The notes below the pieces were generated by a model, which saw only the letters and a list, made by a program, of their open reading frames with translations, ran no database searches and was not told the DNA's origin. A stretch of DNA of 64,000 nucleotides, from NCBI RefSeq assembly GCF_004791025.1, contig NZ_SRUO01000022.1, forward strand, positions 1 to 64,000. The letters are read 5' to 3'. The translations under genes and the position numbers were made by a program. Shown piece by piece: positions 23,990-32,635 of the stretch. Within the stretch, counting starts at the first letter, position 1. Each line of letters starts with the position of its first letter. The stretch is from Mesorhizobium sp. M4B.F.Ca.ET.203.01.1.1. GTDB lineage: Bacteria > Pseudomonadota > Alphaproteobacteria > Rhizobiales > Rhizobiaceae.

Positions 23990-25366
23990 ATGTCGACCGC
24001 ACCAACACTTGAACTTCGCCGCTTTTCGCGCCTGAAAAACTTGCGGGAGCGCGCAGAACGCCAGGGGGCTGCATTGCAGTTCTGGGCGCGTACGGCATCG
24101 CTTGCCGCTATATCCTGCTTCTTTTCATTGATCAGCCGCTGGGATGCCTCGCTGCTCTTCGTGCTGGCGGGACTGGTGCTGTTCCAACTCGTCGGCCTGA
24201 TCCAGTTTCTCTTTGTGCGCCGTCGCACGGCGCCATGGTGGATCGGCTACGTCGTCGGTACGCTGGACATCATTCTGTTGACCGTTCTGCTGATAACGCC
24301 CAACCCGTTTGCCCAAGAGGTCGCGCCGGCCGCGATGCAGCTGCGCGAAGGCAGCTTCAAATTCCTGCTGATTTTCGTATGCCTTGGCGCGCTGACCCTT
24401 TCGACTCGACTGGCGCTCTATCTGGGCGCGCTCGCGGCCTTGACGTGGGCGATCGGGGTGGGATGGGTGATTGTTCATCCGGGTACCGTCATTCCGGCGA
24501 CGAACCTCTATTCACTGCCGCTGACAGAGCGACTGAACCTCTATCTCAACCCCAATTTCGTCGACACGTTCGCGCAGGCGACCAACGTGCTGGTCGTGCT
24601 GATTATCGGCGCGATCATGGCGCTGGTCGTCTCGCGTTCCCGACATCTGTCGGAAGACTATGTCAAGGCAGAGCGCGCCCGCGCCAATCTCGCCCGGCAT
24701 TTTTCGCCCAATGTGGTCGACCAGCTCGCCACCGATGACGAGCCCTTCGGCCCGGTCCGCCGGCAGGAAATCGCGGTGCTGTTCGCCGACATCGTCGGCT
24801 TCACCCACTATTCCGAGGATCATCCGGCCGAAGCCGTGTTCGAACTTCTGCGTCAGTTCCACCGTCGCATGGAGCAGGTCGTTTTCGACCACAATGGCAC
24901 CGTCGACAACTATATCGGCGATTGCATCATGGCGACATTCGGGGTTCCGCAAGCCAGCCATGACGACGCGACCCGGGCCATCCAGTGCGCTGGAGCGATG
25001 ATCGCCACTCTCGGAGACTGGAATGTCCAGCGTGTGTCCAGGGGATATCCGCCGCTGGACGTTCGGATCGGCGTCCAGTATGGCGCGGTCGTGCTCGGCG
25101 CGGTCGGCAGCGAGCGCAATCTGTCCGTCGCGGTGGTGGGCGACACCGTCAACGTCGCCAGCCGTTTGCAGGCGCTCTGCCGTGAGCTTCAGGCGAGTAT
25201 CTGCTTTGGGTCGCGACTGATCGAGGCCGCGAAGGCGGAATCGCCCACGACACAGTTGAACGCGCGCGATCATGGGCCGGTGAGCATCCGCGGCCGGGAC
25301 GAACCGGTCCATGTCTGGGTCGGACACAGAGCCGAAAACCAGGGCGCCGTTGCGGTTTCGGCGTGA
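23990..25366 (+). CDS. Membrane-anchored class III nucleotide cyclase
   Basis: The 458-residue protein has six hydrophobic spans (residues about 35-215), a linker helix (VKAERARANLARHFSPNVVDQL) and a class III cyclase domain at about 255-430. Metal-binding aspartates are in VLFADIVGF and YIGDCIMATFG, and the transition-state Asn/Arg motif is VVGDTVNVASRL. The usual substrate-selecting lysine before the second Asp motif is replaced by Asn (VDNYIGD). Rhizobia carry many such cyclases, mostly thought to make cAMP; the substrate is uncertain here. Start ATG 23990. Confidence 0.88.
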   Translation: MSTAPTLELRRFSRLKNLRERAERQGAALQFWARTASLAAISCFFSLISRWDASLLFVLAGLVLFQLVGLIQFLFVRRRTAPWWIGYVVGTLDIILLTVLLITPNPFAQEVAPAAMQLREGSFKFLLIFVCLGALTLSTRLALYLGALAALTWAIGVGWVIVHPGTVIPATNLYSLPLTERLNLYLNPNFVDTFAQATNVLVVLIIGAIMALVVSRSRHLSEDYVKAERARANLARHFSPNVVDQLATDDEPFGPVRRQEIAVLFADIVGFTHYSEDHPAEAVFELLRQFHRRMEQVVFDHNGTVDNYIGDCIMATFGVPQASHDDATRAIQCAGAMIATLGDWNVQRVSRGYPPLDVRIGVQYGAVVLGAVGSERNLSVAVVGDTVNVASRLQALCRELQASICFGSRLIEAAKAESPTTQLNARDHGPVSIRGRDEPVHVWVGHRAENQGAVAVSA

Positions 25367-25387
25367 CTCAGACCAGGCCGAAAGCCA

Positions 25388-26212
25388 TCACCTTTCTGAA
25401 GCGATTGCTCCCGCCTCTGCGGCTTCGGCGTCCGTTATAGCGTCGCCCCACGCGACTGCCCGGTAGTCGAAGCCATATTCCAGCGTCGGCTTGACGATGC
25501 GGAAGAAGGGCGACAGGTCGAAATCGCGCGGCGTGTAGAGCGAGTGGTGGCGGATGTGCAGGATTTCCCGGCGCATGTAGCTCGACTGCGCCGAGGCGCG
25601 GCCGGGGGCGCGGGTGATCTCGGGCAGGATCGGATAGCGGATCTGGCCATAGGCCTCGGCGATCAGCGTCGAGCAGATCGCCCGCGTCGGATCGCCGGAC
25701 CCGAAGGCCAGCATGCGGCGACGCCAGCGCACCGGCACCGGCGGCGTCGGCAGGAAGAAGCGCAGCATGTCGAAGATGTTCTTGAGATCGTATCGCAGGC
25801 CGAGCTTGCCGATCATGAAAGCGACGACCTTGTCGCGGTCTTCCGGCGTCAGCCCGCTCGCCCTGCAGATGCGCGTGTTGTAGGTGCGGTAGCGCGACAG
25901 CGGCACGGCGACACAGCCTTCGCCGAGCGTGACTTCGATCAGGCGCGGCCGCTCCGAACCGTCCGCGGGCGCGGGCAGAGCGTCGCCGACATAGAAGGCG
26001 GCATGCGACCAGGTCGACTGGGTCAGGTATTTGATGACCGCCGAGATCTTCTGGTTGCCTTCGATGAGCAGGATATCGCCTGGCTCGAGCGCGCGGCGCA
26101 GCGTCTCGGCATCGGACGGCGTGTAGGGCTCATAGCCCGACGATTCGTCCTGCAGCCGGCCGGCAAGCCAGCGGCCAAGGCGGTCGAGAAGCGTGTCGGC
26201 CGGCGCGGTCAT
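25388..26212 (-). CDS. YiiX-like permuted NlpC/P60 cysteine hydrolase
   Basis: The 274-residue protein has the circularly permuted papain-like fold: a His in QSTWSHAAFYVGD and, later, the Cys in RAICSTLIAEAYG. DILLIEGNQKISAVIKYLTQ is the typical start of YiiX/YebB-type enzymes, which act on amides in lipids or peptidoglycan. No signal peptide is present. It follows the CHAD gene on the same strand with an 88-bp gap and may be co-expressed with it. Substrate unknown. Confidence 0.8.
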   Translation of the reverse strand: MTAPADTLLDRLGRWLAGRLQDESSGYEPYTPSDAETLRRALEPGDILLIEGNQKISAVIKYLTQSTWSHAAFYVGDALPAPADGSERPRLIEVTLGEGCVAVPLSRYRTYNTRICRASGLTPEDRDKVVAFMIGKLGLRYDLKNIFDMLRFFLPTPPVPVRWRRRMLAFGSGDPTRAICSTLIAEAYGQIRYPILPEITRAPGRASAQSSYMRREILHIRHHSLYTPRDFDLSPFFRIVKPTLEYGFDYRAVAWGDAITDAEAAEAGAIASER

Positions 26213-26300
26213 GGTAGAGCGTGCTTAGCACGGGCCGGCGGGGAAGTGCCAGCGCGGGAGGCTGGCTCCCCCTTCTCCCTGGTGGGAGAAGGAAAAGCGG

Positions 26301-27239
26301 TCAGCCGGCGGCCGCGGCCAGATCGTCCGGGGCGCCGGCGAGATCGTCGCGGGCCTTGCGCGCGAGCTTCCTGGTCGAGCGCTTGGGGCTGTCGCCGAAC
26401 AGCTCGATCGCATCGGCAAGGCACGACTTCCTGAGGCTCTTCTCCGAGCGCTTCAGGAGCTTGGCGAGAAGCCTGGTGTCCTCGGGCGGCCCGAGCGGCT
26501 CGCCATCGGCATCGAGCAGCGCGCGCATGACGAAAACATCATGCAGATCGCCCAGCCTTTCGCCCAGCGAATCGACCGCCTTGCGGCGGGACTTGATCGG
26601 GGTCGGCCACAGCCGGCCGAGCAGCGACAGGTGCATGCTGTGGGTCTTGGCCGCCTTGCGCAAATCGTGGAAATCGTCGGCCTCGCCGCGCGAGCCTGCC
26701 TTGTCCAACGCCTTGCGCGCCCGCCGCAAGGTCGCGCGGGCGCCTTCGGCGAGAATGTCGGCCGCCTGTTCGGGCTGGTCGGGCAGCGAGAGCCTGTCGA
26801 TGTGGCCGAGGCCTTCACGGCAAGCGACGGCGGCGGCGCTGATCGCGGCATCGAGGCCGGCGCCGGCATGCATTTCATGCTGGCGCATCACCAGCCGGTC
26901 GCGCGCGGCGTCGAGGCCGCCGCCGGCGCTCTGCTCCGGAAAGGCGGCAGCCAGGCGGTCGACGGTCTCGATCAGTGCTGTCGCCTCGCGCGGTCCGGCA
27001 AGCAGCGCCGATACCTGCTTGTAGCACTCGTTTTCGGTCTGGCAGAACGGTTCGTCCCCGGAACGAACCAGGCGCAGCAAGGCGCGCACGCTCTTCAGCC
27101 GCTTGCGGCATTTGTGCAGGCCCTGCTCGGGCTTCTCGCGCGCCGTCTCGAGATGGGCAAGCGCCTTGCCGACCTCGTCGGCCAGGATGCGCCTGACCTC
27201 GCCGGTCAGCGGCAAGCGCGGATCGATGCGAAAACTCAT
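26301..27239 (-). CDS. CHAD domain protein
   Basis: The 312-residue protein is a CHAD domain: the helical bundle with conserved His and basic residues (HKCRKRLKSVRALLRLVR, DDFHDLRKAAKTHSMHL and GDLHDVFVM). CHAD domains bind polyphosphate granules. It overlaps the CYTH gene by 4 bp (ATG at 27237-27239), so the two are a unit, matching the usual CYTH-CHAD pairing that is often fused in one protein. Function likely in polyphosphate handling (inference). Confidence 0.88.
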   Translation of the reverse strand: MSFRIDPRLPLTGEVRRILADEVGKALAHLETAREKPEQGLHKCRKRLKSVRALLRLVRSGDEPFCQTENECYKQVSALLAGPREATALIETVDRLAAAFPEQSAGGGLDAARDRLVMRQHEMHAGAGLDAAISAAAVACREGLGHIDRLSLPDQPEQAADILAEGARATLRRARKALDKAGSRGEADDFHDLRKAAKTHSMHLSLLGRLWPTPIKSRRKAVDSLGERLGDLHDVFVMRALLDADGEPLGPPEDTRLLAKLLKRSEKSLRKSCLADAIELFGDSPKRSTRKLARKARDDLAGAPDDLAAAAG

Positions 27240-27709
27240 GCGGCGATCTCCGGAATCCCCCCAAGGGCGAGCGACGCGTTGTAGAATCTCGACTCGCCGG
27301 TGATTTCACGGCCGAGCCAATCAGGCAGCATTTCGTCAGGCACGTCTTCCGGCGTCTCGAGCTCGGCCACCACCAGCCCCGCCAGCATCCCGCCGAAGAC
27401 ATCGACTTCATAGAGATAGCCGCGGTGCCTAACATGGTGACGTGTCTTCTCGATGACACGCCCGACGGCGAAGGCCTGCATCTCCTGCGCCTCCGCGAGC
27501 GGGATCGAATATTCGAACTCGTCGCGCTCGCGCGCCCTGCTGCCGAACTTCAGCGTCAGCTTGGCCGAGACGCCGTCGCCGATGCGCACACGCACCGAGC
27601 GGCCGGGCGTTGCAGCAAGGTAGAACTGCCGAATGCGGATATCCGCCTCGACCCGATCGCGCCAGGCGGGGCTGGCGACCAGGAACTTGCGTTCTACTTC
27701 CTTGACCAT
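27236..27709 (-). CDS. CYTH domain triphosphatase-like protein
   Basis: The 157-residue protein begins with the triphosphate tunnel signature ExExK (MVKEVERKFLV). The rest shows the alternating charged strands of the tunnel (IRIRQFYLA, VRVRIGDG, LTLKFGSRARERDEFEY). Such enzymes hydrolyse short-chain triphosphates or inorganic tripolyphosphate. It is translationally coupled to the CHAD gene. Start ATG 27709. The 91-bp upstream region also contains the TetR palindrome, so its promoter may be affected by that regulator. Confidence 0.88.
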   Translation of the reverse strand: MVKEVERKFLVASPAWRDRVEADIRIRQFYLAATPGRSVRVRIGDGVSAKLTLKFGSRARERDEFEYSIPLAEAQEMQAFAVGRVIEKTRHHVRHRGYLYEVDVFGGMLAGLVVAELETPEDVPDEMLPDWLGREITGESRFYNASLALGGIPEIAA

Positions 27710-27770
27710 GGCCGCGCACTAAAGCGCGCGTGGACCAACATGGCAAGCCGATGCCGAGAATCAATTTGAC

Positions 27771-27792
27771 TTTAATCAATCGATTGATTAAA
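27771..27792. promoter_or_regulatory. Perfect 22-bp palindrome, TetR operator
   Basis: The half-site TTTAATCAATC is followed without gap by its exact inverse GATTGATTAAA, ending 8 bp before the TetR gene start. TetR/CecR proteins bind palindromes of this kind upstream of their own genes. The site is also 62 bp before the divergent CYTH start. Confidence 0.8.
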
Positions 27793-27800
27793 CGAATATC

Positions 27801-28520
27801 ATGAGCAAGAAAACGAGCGCCAAACCTTCCCATCGCGAAGCTTCTCCCGCCGAGCAGACACGCGCCGCGCTCGTGCACGCGGCGCTCAAGCTGTTCGGGC
27901 GGCAAGGCTATGACGGCACCTCGACGCGCGAGATCGCCGCCGAGGCCAAGGCCAATATCGGCTCGATCGCCTATCATTTCGGCGGCAAGGAAGGCCTGCG
28001 CACCGCCGCCGCCGATTACATCGTCGACACGATCCAGACGATTGCCGGCCAAGCCGTTGGAAGTCAGGCAATTGGAAGTCAGGCTGGTCCGGAAGCGGCG
28101 CGGGCGCAGCTCTTCGCCGCGCTGGAGCGGATGGTGGCCTTCATCGTTGCCAGCCCGCAAGCCGGCGAGATCGTACAATTCGTACTTAGGGAGCTTTCCC
28201 ATCCGACGGCCGCGCTCGACCGCATCTATGCCGGCGTGTTCGAGCCGACGCACCGCAGGCTTTGCATGATCTGGGAGCAGGCGACGGGCGAGCCGGCCGA
28301 GAGCGAGCGCACCCGGCTCACCGTGTTCACGCTGATCGGCCAGGTCATCTATTTCCGCATCGGCCGCGAGGCAGTGATGCGCCGGATGGGCTGGCGAGAG
28401 ATCGGCGAAGCTGAGGCCGCCAAGGTGGTGGCGATCACCTCGGACAATCTCGGCGCAATTCTGGCCGCCCGCAATCTGGCTGCCCGCAGCAACGCCGCCC
28501 GCAAGGAGGGCAAACCATGA
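27801..28520 (+). CDS. TetR-family regulator, CecR (YbiH)-like
   Basis: The 239-residue protein has a TetR HTH at residues 20-66 (AALKLFGRQGYDGTSTREIA, then AEAKANIGSIAYHFGGKEGL). A C-terminal ligand domain of the DUF1956 type found in CecR follows (FVLRELSHPTAALDRIYAGV, then GREAVMRRMGW). In E. coli cecR precedes the ybhGFSR exporter genes, and the same order is seen here, with ATG/TGA overlaps to the next gene. It probably represses the operon through the 22-bp palindrome just upstream. Ligand unknown. Confidence 0.88.
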   Translation: MSKKTSAKPSHREASPAEQTRAALVHAALKLFGRQGYDGTSTREIAAEAKANIGSIAYHFGGKEGLRTAAADYIVDTIQTIAGQAVGSQAIGSQAGPEAARAQLFAALERMVAFIVASPQAGEIVQFVLRELSHPTAALDRIYAGVFEPTHRRLCMIWEQATGEPAESERTRLTVFTLIGQVIYFRIGREAVMRRMGWREIGEAEAAKVVAITSDNLGAILAARNLAARSNAARKEGKP

Positions 28521-29470
28521 GCTTGCTTTGTTCGCTGCCGCTTGCCGCCCAGCTGTTCGGCGCCTGCGCGCCGGCGGCACCGCTCGCCGTCGGCTATGTC
28601 GAGGGCGACTATGTGCTTTTGGCGCCGATCGAAGTGGCGCAGGTGGAGACGGTCGCCGTCAAGCGCGGCGACCGCGTCTCGCCGGGCGCGACCGTGGTGA
28701 CGCTGGAGAGCGCCGACGCCAAGATCGCCGTGGCGCAGGCCGAGGCAGCACTTGCCCAGGCCGAGGCGCAGCTTGCCGACCTGCAAGTCGGCAAGCGCCC
28801 GGAAGAGATCGCCGTGCTCAAGGCGCAAGTCGACATGGCCAGGGCGCAGGCCGCCGACGCCAAGCGCCGCTATGATCGCGCCAGCGATCTCTACAAGCGC
28901 GGCACCGGCACCCAGGCCGACTACGACACGGCGTCGGCCGCGCTGGAGACAGCCAACGCGCAGCTCGGCCAGGCCGAGGCCAACCTCGCCGTCGGCGGAC
29001 TGCCGGCGCGGCCCGAGACGATCAAGGCCGCCGACAACCAGGTCAAGCAGGCGCAGTCGGCGCTGGAACAGGCTCAGTGGCGGCTGTCGAAACGCGTGCT
29101 GACGGCGCCCTCGCCCGGCCGCGTCAACGACGTGATCCGCAATCCGGGCGACACCGCCGGCCCGACCGCTCCGGTCGTCTCCCTGCTGCCGGACGGTGCC
29201 GTGAAGCTGAGCGTCTATGTGCCGGAAAGCGCCTTCTCATCGGTCAAGGTCGGCGCGCTGCTCAGCGTTCATTGCGACGGCTGCGGGCCCGAGCTGAAAG
29301 CGCGCGTCAGCTATGTGTCGCCGGACCCGGAGTTCACGCCGCCGGTGATCTATTCGCTGGAGAACCGGCAGAAGCTGGTCTTCCTGGTCGAGGCGCGGCC
29401 CGAGGGCGATGCCGGCCCGCTGCAGCCCGGGCAGATCGTCGACGTCGACCTGGCGGATGCCGGAAAATGA
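28517..29470 (+). CDS. HlyD-type membrane fusion protein (YbhG-like)
   Basis: The 317-residue protein has a hydrophobic N-terminus with a cysteine at residue 17. A lipoyl half follows (PIEVAQVETVAVKRGDRVSPG, ATVVTLESADA), then a long coiled-coil hairpin rich in Ala/Gln/Glu (residues about 75-185). The second lipoyl half has KRVLTAPSPGRVNDVIRNPG, followed by a beta-barrel region. It links the exporter to the outer membrane or periplasm. GGAGG precedes the ATG, which overlaps the TetR stop; its own stop overlaps the ATPase start. Confidence 0.88.
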   Translation: MSLLCSLPLAAQLFGACAPAAPLAVGYVEGDYVLLAPIEVAQVETVAVKRGDRVSPGATVVTLESADAKIAVAQAEAALAQAEAQLADLQVGKRPEEIAVLKAQVDMARAQAADAKRRYDRASDLYKRGTGTQADYDTASAALETANAQLGQAEANLAVGGLPARPETIKAADNQVKQAQSALEQAQWRLSKRVLTAPSPGRVNDVIRNPGDTAGPTAPVVSLLPDGAVKLSVYVPESAFSSVKVGALLSVHCDGCGPELKARVSYVSPDPEFTPPVIYSLENRQKLVFLVEARPEGDAGPLQPGQIVDVDLADAGK

Positions 29471-30387
29471 ACGTCATCGACGTCCATGGCCTGGTCAAGC
29501 GCTTCGGCAACAAGACCGTCGTCGACCATGTGACGATGACGGTGGCCGAAGGCGAGATCGTCGGCTTTCTCGGGCCGAACGGCTCCGGCAAGACGACGAC
29601 CATCCGCATCATGTGCGGGCTGCTGACGCCGGACGAGGGCGAGGGCACGGTGCTCGGCTTCGACATCCGCACCGACTCGCTCAGCATCAAGCGCGAAGTC
29701 GGCTACATGACGCAGAAATTCTCGTTCTACGAAGATCTGACGATCGGCGAGAACCTCGAATTCGTGGCGCGGCTCTATCAACTGAGACCGGTCGAGGAGC
29801 ATGTGGCGCGGACGCTGGAGGAGCTTGGCCTGACGACGCGCCGCAGCCAGCTCGCCGGCACGCTGTCGGGCGGCTGGAAGCAGCGGCTGGCGCTCGCCGC
29901 CTGCATCATGCACAAGCCGAAGCTGCTCCTGCTCGACGAGCCGACGGCCGGCGTCGATCCCAAGGCGAGGCGCGAATTCTGGGACGAGATCCACCGGCTG
30001 GCGAGCGGCGGCCTGACCGTGCTGGTCTCGACCCATTACATGGACGAAGCCGAGCGCTGCCACCGCATCAGCTACATCTCCTACGGCAAGATGCTGGCCA
30101 CCGGCACGGTGGAAGAGGTGGTGAAGAATGCCGGGCTCACCACCTTCGTGGTGCAGGGTCCGCGTCTCGACCAGGTCGCGGAGGCGCTGCAGGGCCGCGC
30201 CGGCGTCGACCAGGTGGCGCCGTTCGGCGCGACGCTGCATGTCGTCGGCTCCGACAAACAGGCGCTCAAGGCGGCGCTCGCCGATGTCGAGAAGCAGCAC
30301 AAGGGCGTGACGGTGACGCCGGGCGAAACCAGCCTCGAGGACGTGTTCATCCAGTTCATGGCCGGCTCGAAGGACAATATGGGATGA
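29467..30387 (+). CDS. ABC exporter ATP-binding subunit (YbhF-like)
   Basis: The 306-residue ATPase has Walker A GPNGSGKTTT, Q-loop YMTQKFSFYEDL, signature LSGGWKQRL, Walker B LLLLDEPTAGVDPKARR and switch His STHYMDEAERC. It has one nucleotide-binding domain; E. coli YbhF has two in tandem, so this is half-length. A C-terminal extension with TTFVVQGPRLDQVAEAL resembles the family tail. It is coupled by ATGA overlaps to HlyD and to the permease. Start ATG 29467. Confidence 0.9.
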   Translation: MNVIDVHGLVKRFGNKTVVDHVTMTVAEGEIVGFLGPNGSGKTTTIRIMCGLLTPDEGEGTVLGFDIRTDSLSIKREVGYMTQKFSFYEDLTIGENLEFVARLYQLRPVEEHVARTLEELGLTTRRSQLAGTLSGGWKQRLALAACIMHKPKLLLLDEPTAGVDPKARREFWDEIHRLASGGLTVLVSTHYMDEAERCHRISYISYGKMLATGTVEEVVKNAGLTTFVVQGPRLDQVAEALQGRAGVDQVAPFGATLHVVGSDKQALKAALADVEKQHKGVTVTPGETSLEDVFIQFMAGSKDNMG

Positions 30388-31532
30388 AAAACAGGATGAG
30401 CGCCCTGTTCTCCTTCGCCAGGCTCGGCGCGCTGCTGATCAAGGAGTTCATCCAGATGCGGCGCGACCGCATCACCTTCGCCATGATGCTGGGCGTGCCG
30501 CTGATGCAGCTGGTGCTGTTCGGCTATGCCATCAACAACGATCCGAAGAGCCTGCCGGCGGCGCTGGTGGCGACGAGCAGCGATCCCTACACGCGGGCCA
30601 TGGTCTCGGCGCTGCAGACCACCGGCTACTACCGCTTCGACCATGTCGCGCAAAGTGCCGCCGAGGCCGAGTTCCTGATGTCGCGCGGCGACGTCGCCTT
30701 CGTCGTCACCATTCCCGCCGATTTCGCCCGCCGCGTCGAGCGCGGCGACAGTCCGCAGATCCTGATCGAAGCCGACGCCACCGACCCGGCGGTGGCGAGC
30801 GGCGCCATCTCGACGCTGGGCACGGTCGCCAACCAGGCGCTGCTTCGGGCGCGCGGCATGCAGGAGGCGGCGGCGGAAACCGCCAAGGGCCAGCTCGAAG
30901 TGGTGGTGCACCGGCGCTACAATCCCGAGGGCATCTCGCAATACAACATCGTGCCCGGCCTGCTCGGCGTCATCCTGCAGATGACGATGGTGATGATGAC
31001 GTCGATCGCGCTGACGCGCGAGACCGAGCGCGGCACGATGGAGAACCTGCTCGCCATGCCCTCCAGCCCGCTCGAGATCATGATGGGCAAGGTGCTGCCC
31101 TATCTGGTGGTCGGCGCCGTGCAGGTGGTGGTGGTGCTGGCGGCGGCGAAGCTCTTGTTCACCATCCCGTTCACCGGCTCGATCTCGCTGCTGTTGACCG
31201 CCGTGCTGATCTTCGTGCTGGCGCTGGTGCTGCTCGGCTACACCATCTCGACCATCGCCCGCACGCAGATGCAGGCGCTGCAGCTGACCTTCTTCTTCTT
31301 CCTGCCCTCGATCATGCTGTCGGGCTTCATGTTCCCCTATCGCGGCATGCCGGGCTGGGCGCAGCTGTTCGGCGAGATCCTGCCGCTGACGCATTTCCTG
31401 CGCATCATCCGCGCGGTGATGCTGAAGGGCGCCGAGCTGCCGGCGGTGGCGACCGAGATCGGCTGGCTGGTGCTGTTCGTGGCGCTGTTCGCCGGCGTGG
31501 CGCTGGTGCGGTTCAGGCGGACGCTGGACTAG
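30384..31532 (+). CDS. ABC-2 permease of the YbhS/YbhR type
   Basis: The 382-residue permease has one N-terminal span (FAMMLGVPLMQLVLFGYAIN), a periplasmic domain of about 140 residues, and five C-terminal spans containing GLLGVILQMTMVMMTSIALT, RETERGTMENLLAMPSSPLE and LPSIMLSGFMFPYRGMP. E. coli has two such permeases (YbhS, YbhR); here only one is encoded, so it probably forms a homodimer. It is the last gene of the operon; 95 bp without features precede the MBL gene. Confidence 0.9.
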   Translation: MKNRMSALFSFARLGALLIKEFIQMRRDRITFAMMLGVPLMQLVLFGYAINNDPKSLPAALVATSSDPYTRAMVSALQTTGYYRFDHVAQSAAEAEFLMSRGDVAFVVTIPADFARRVERGDSPQILIEADATDPAVASGAISTLGTVANQALLRARGMQEAAAETAKGQLEVVVHRRYNPEGISQYNIVPGLLGVILQMTMVMMTSIALTRETERGTMENLLAMPSSPLEIMMGKVLPYLVVGAVQVVVVLAAAKLLFTIPFTGSISLLLTAVLIFVLALVLLGYTISTIARTQMQALQLTFFFFLPSIMLSGFMFPYRGMPGWAQLFGEILPLTHFLRIIRAVMLKGAELPAVATEIGWLVLFVALFAGVALVRFRRTLD

Positions 31533-31627
31533 GTCCAGCAAGGCATGGGCTCCGTACGCTGTCGCGGCTGTGCCGGACTGCCCGAATGCGATAGAGTGGG
31601 GGTTCCTGTATCATCAGAGCTGGTCCG

Positions 31628-32593
31628 ATGAGGGTCGTCGATACGGCAGAGGTCATCTTTCTCGTCGACAACGCGACGGACAGCCTGTCGTCGAGCCCCG
31701 GCTTCGTCGAGACCGAGTTCGCCCGCCTTCGCCGTCGCGGCATGCCATGGCTGTCCGGCAAATGCCTGTGCTGCGCCGCGCATGGGCTTTCCTGCCTGAT
31801 CACCGTCCGGACGGCATCGGCCAACCGCACGCTGCTGTTCGACACCGGGCCCGAGGAATGGGCGTTCGAGCGCAACGCGGTCAGGCTCGGCGTCGATCTC
31901 GGGCAGGTTGGGGCGGTAATGCTGTCGCATGGGCACTGGGATCACGCGGGCGCAATGCCGCGCGCCCTGCAGATGATCACGATGGGCAATGGCGGGCGGC
32001 CCGTCCCGACCTACATGCATCCCGACATGTTCGCCTTGCGGGCGACCAAATCCGCCGATGGGCAGTTTCGGCCGATGGAACTGGTGCCGAGCGTGGAGGT
32101 CCTGTCCGGGAGCGGCGCCGATGTCATCGTCACCCGCGACGAGCAGTTGCTTCTTGACGAGACGTTCTATGTCAGCGGCGAGATCCCACGCGTGACCCGG
32201 TTCGAGCGCGGCTTTCCTGGCCAGTATCGCCAGACCGCCGCAGGCAACTGGGAACCGGACGAAGTGATGCCGGACGAGCGCTATTTGGCAATCAACGTGG
32301 CCGGCAAGGGGCAAATCGTCTTCACCGCCTGCTCGCACGCCGGCCTGATCAACGTCCTGACCCACGCCCGGGCTCGGTTTCCGGAAATTCCGCCCTACGG
32401 CGTGTTCGGCGGCTTCCACCTCTCGGGGGTGACCGAGCCGATCATCCCCGAGACGGTCGAAGCGCTGGCCCAGTTCGACCTGCAGCTGATATCGCCCGGG
32501 CATTGCACGGGCTGGCGCGCCGTGAGCGCGCTCGCGGCCGCCTATGGCGAGACGGTCGCTCCATCCGTGGTCGGCAAGACGTTTTTGCTTTGA
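31628..32593 (+). CDS. Metallo-beta-lactamase fold hydrolase
   Basis: The 321-residue protein has the HxHxDH motif in LSHGHWDHAGAM, a further GEIPR and a C-terminal histidine region (HARARF, SPGHCTGW). The N-terminus has a Cys-rich GKCLCCAAHGLSC. It resembles the branch annotated as dihydropterin-6-methyl-4-(ribofuranosyl)-aminobenzene phosphate synthase-like proteins, whose real reactions are mostly unknown. No signal peptide is present. Start ATG 31628. It converges on the threonine dehydratase gene. Confidence 0.8.
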   Translation: MRVVDTAEVIFLVDNATDSLSSSPGFVETEFARLRRRGMPWLSGKCLCCAAHGLSCLITVRTASANRTLLFDTGPEEWAFERNAVRLGVDLGQVGAVMLSHGHWDHAGAMPRALQMITMGNGGRPVPTYMHPDMFALRATKSADGQFRPMELVPSVEVLSGSGADVIVTRDEQLLLDETFYVSGEIPRVTRFERGFPGQYRQTAAGNWEPDEVMPDERYLAINVAGKGQIVFTACSHAGLINVLTHARARFPEIPPYGVFGGFHLSGVTEPIIPETVEALAQFDLQLISPGHCTGWRAVSALAAAYGETVAPSVVGKTFLL

Positions 32594-32635
32594 CGGCTCC
32601 ATCGAACGACCCAGGCGTCCAATGCCGGCAGCCCC

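Noticed and set aside
27429..28580. Open frame opposite the TetR gene
   Set aside because: It crosses the palindrome and lacks motifs; the TetR and CYTH genes explain this DNA.
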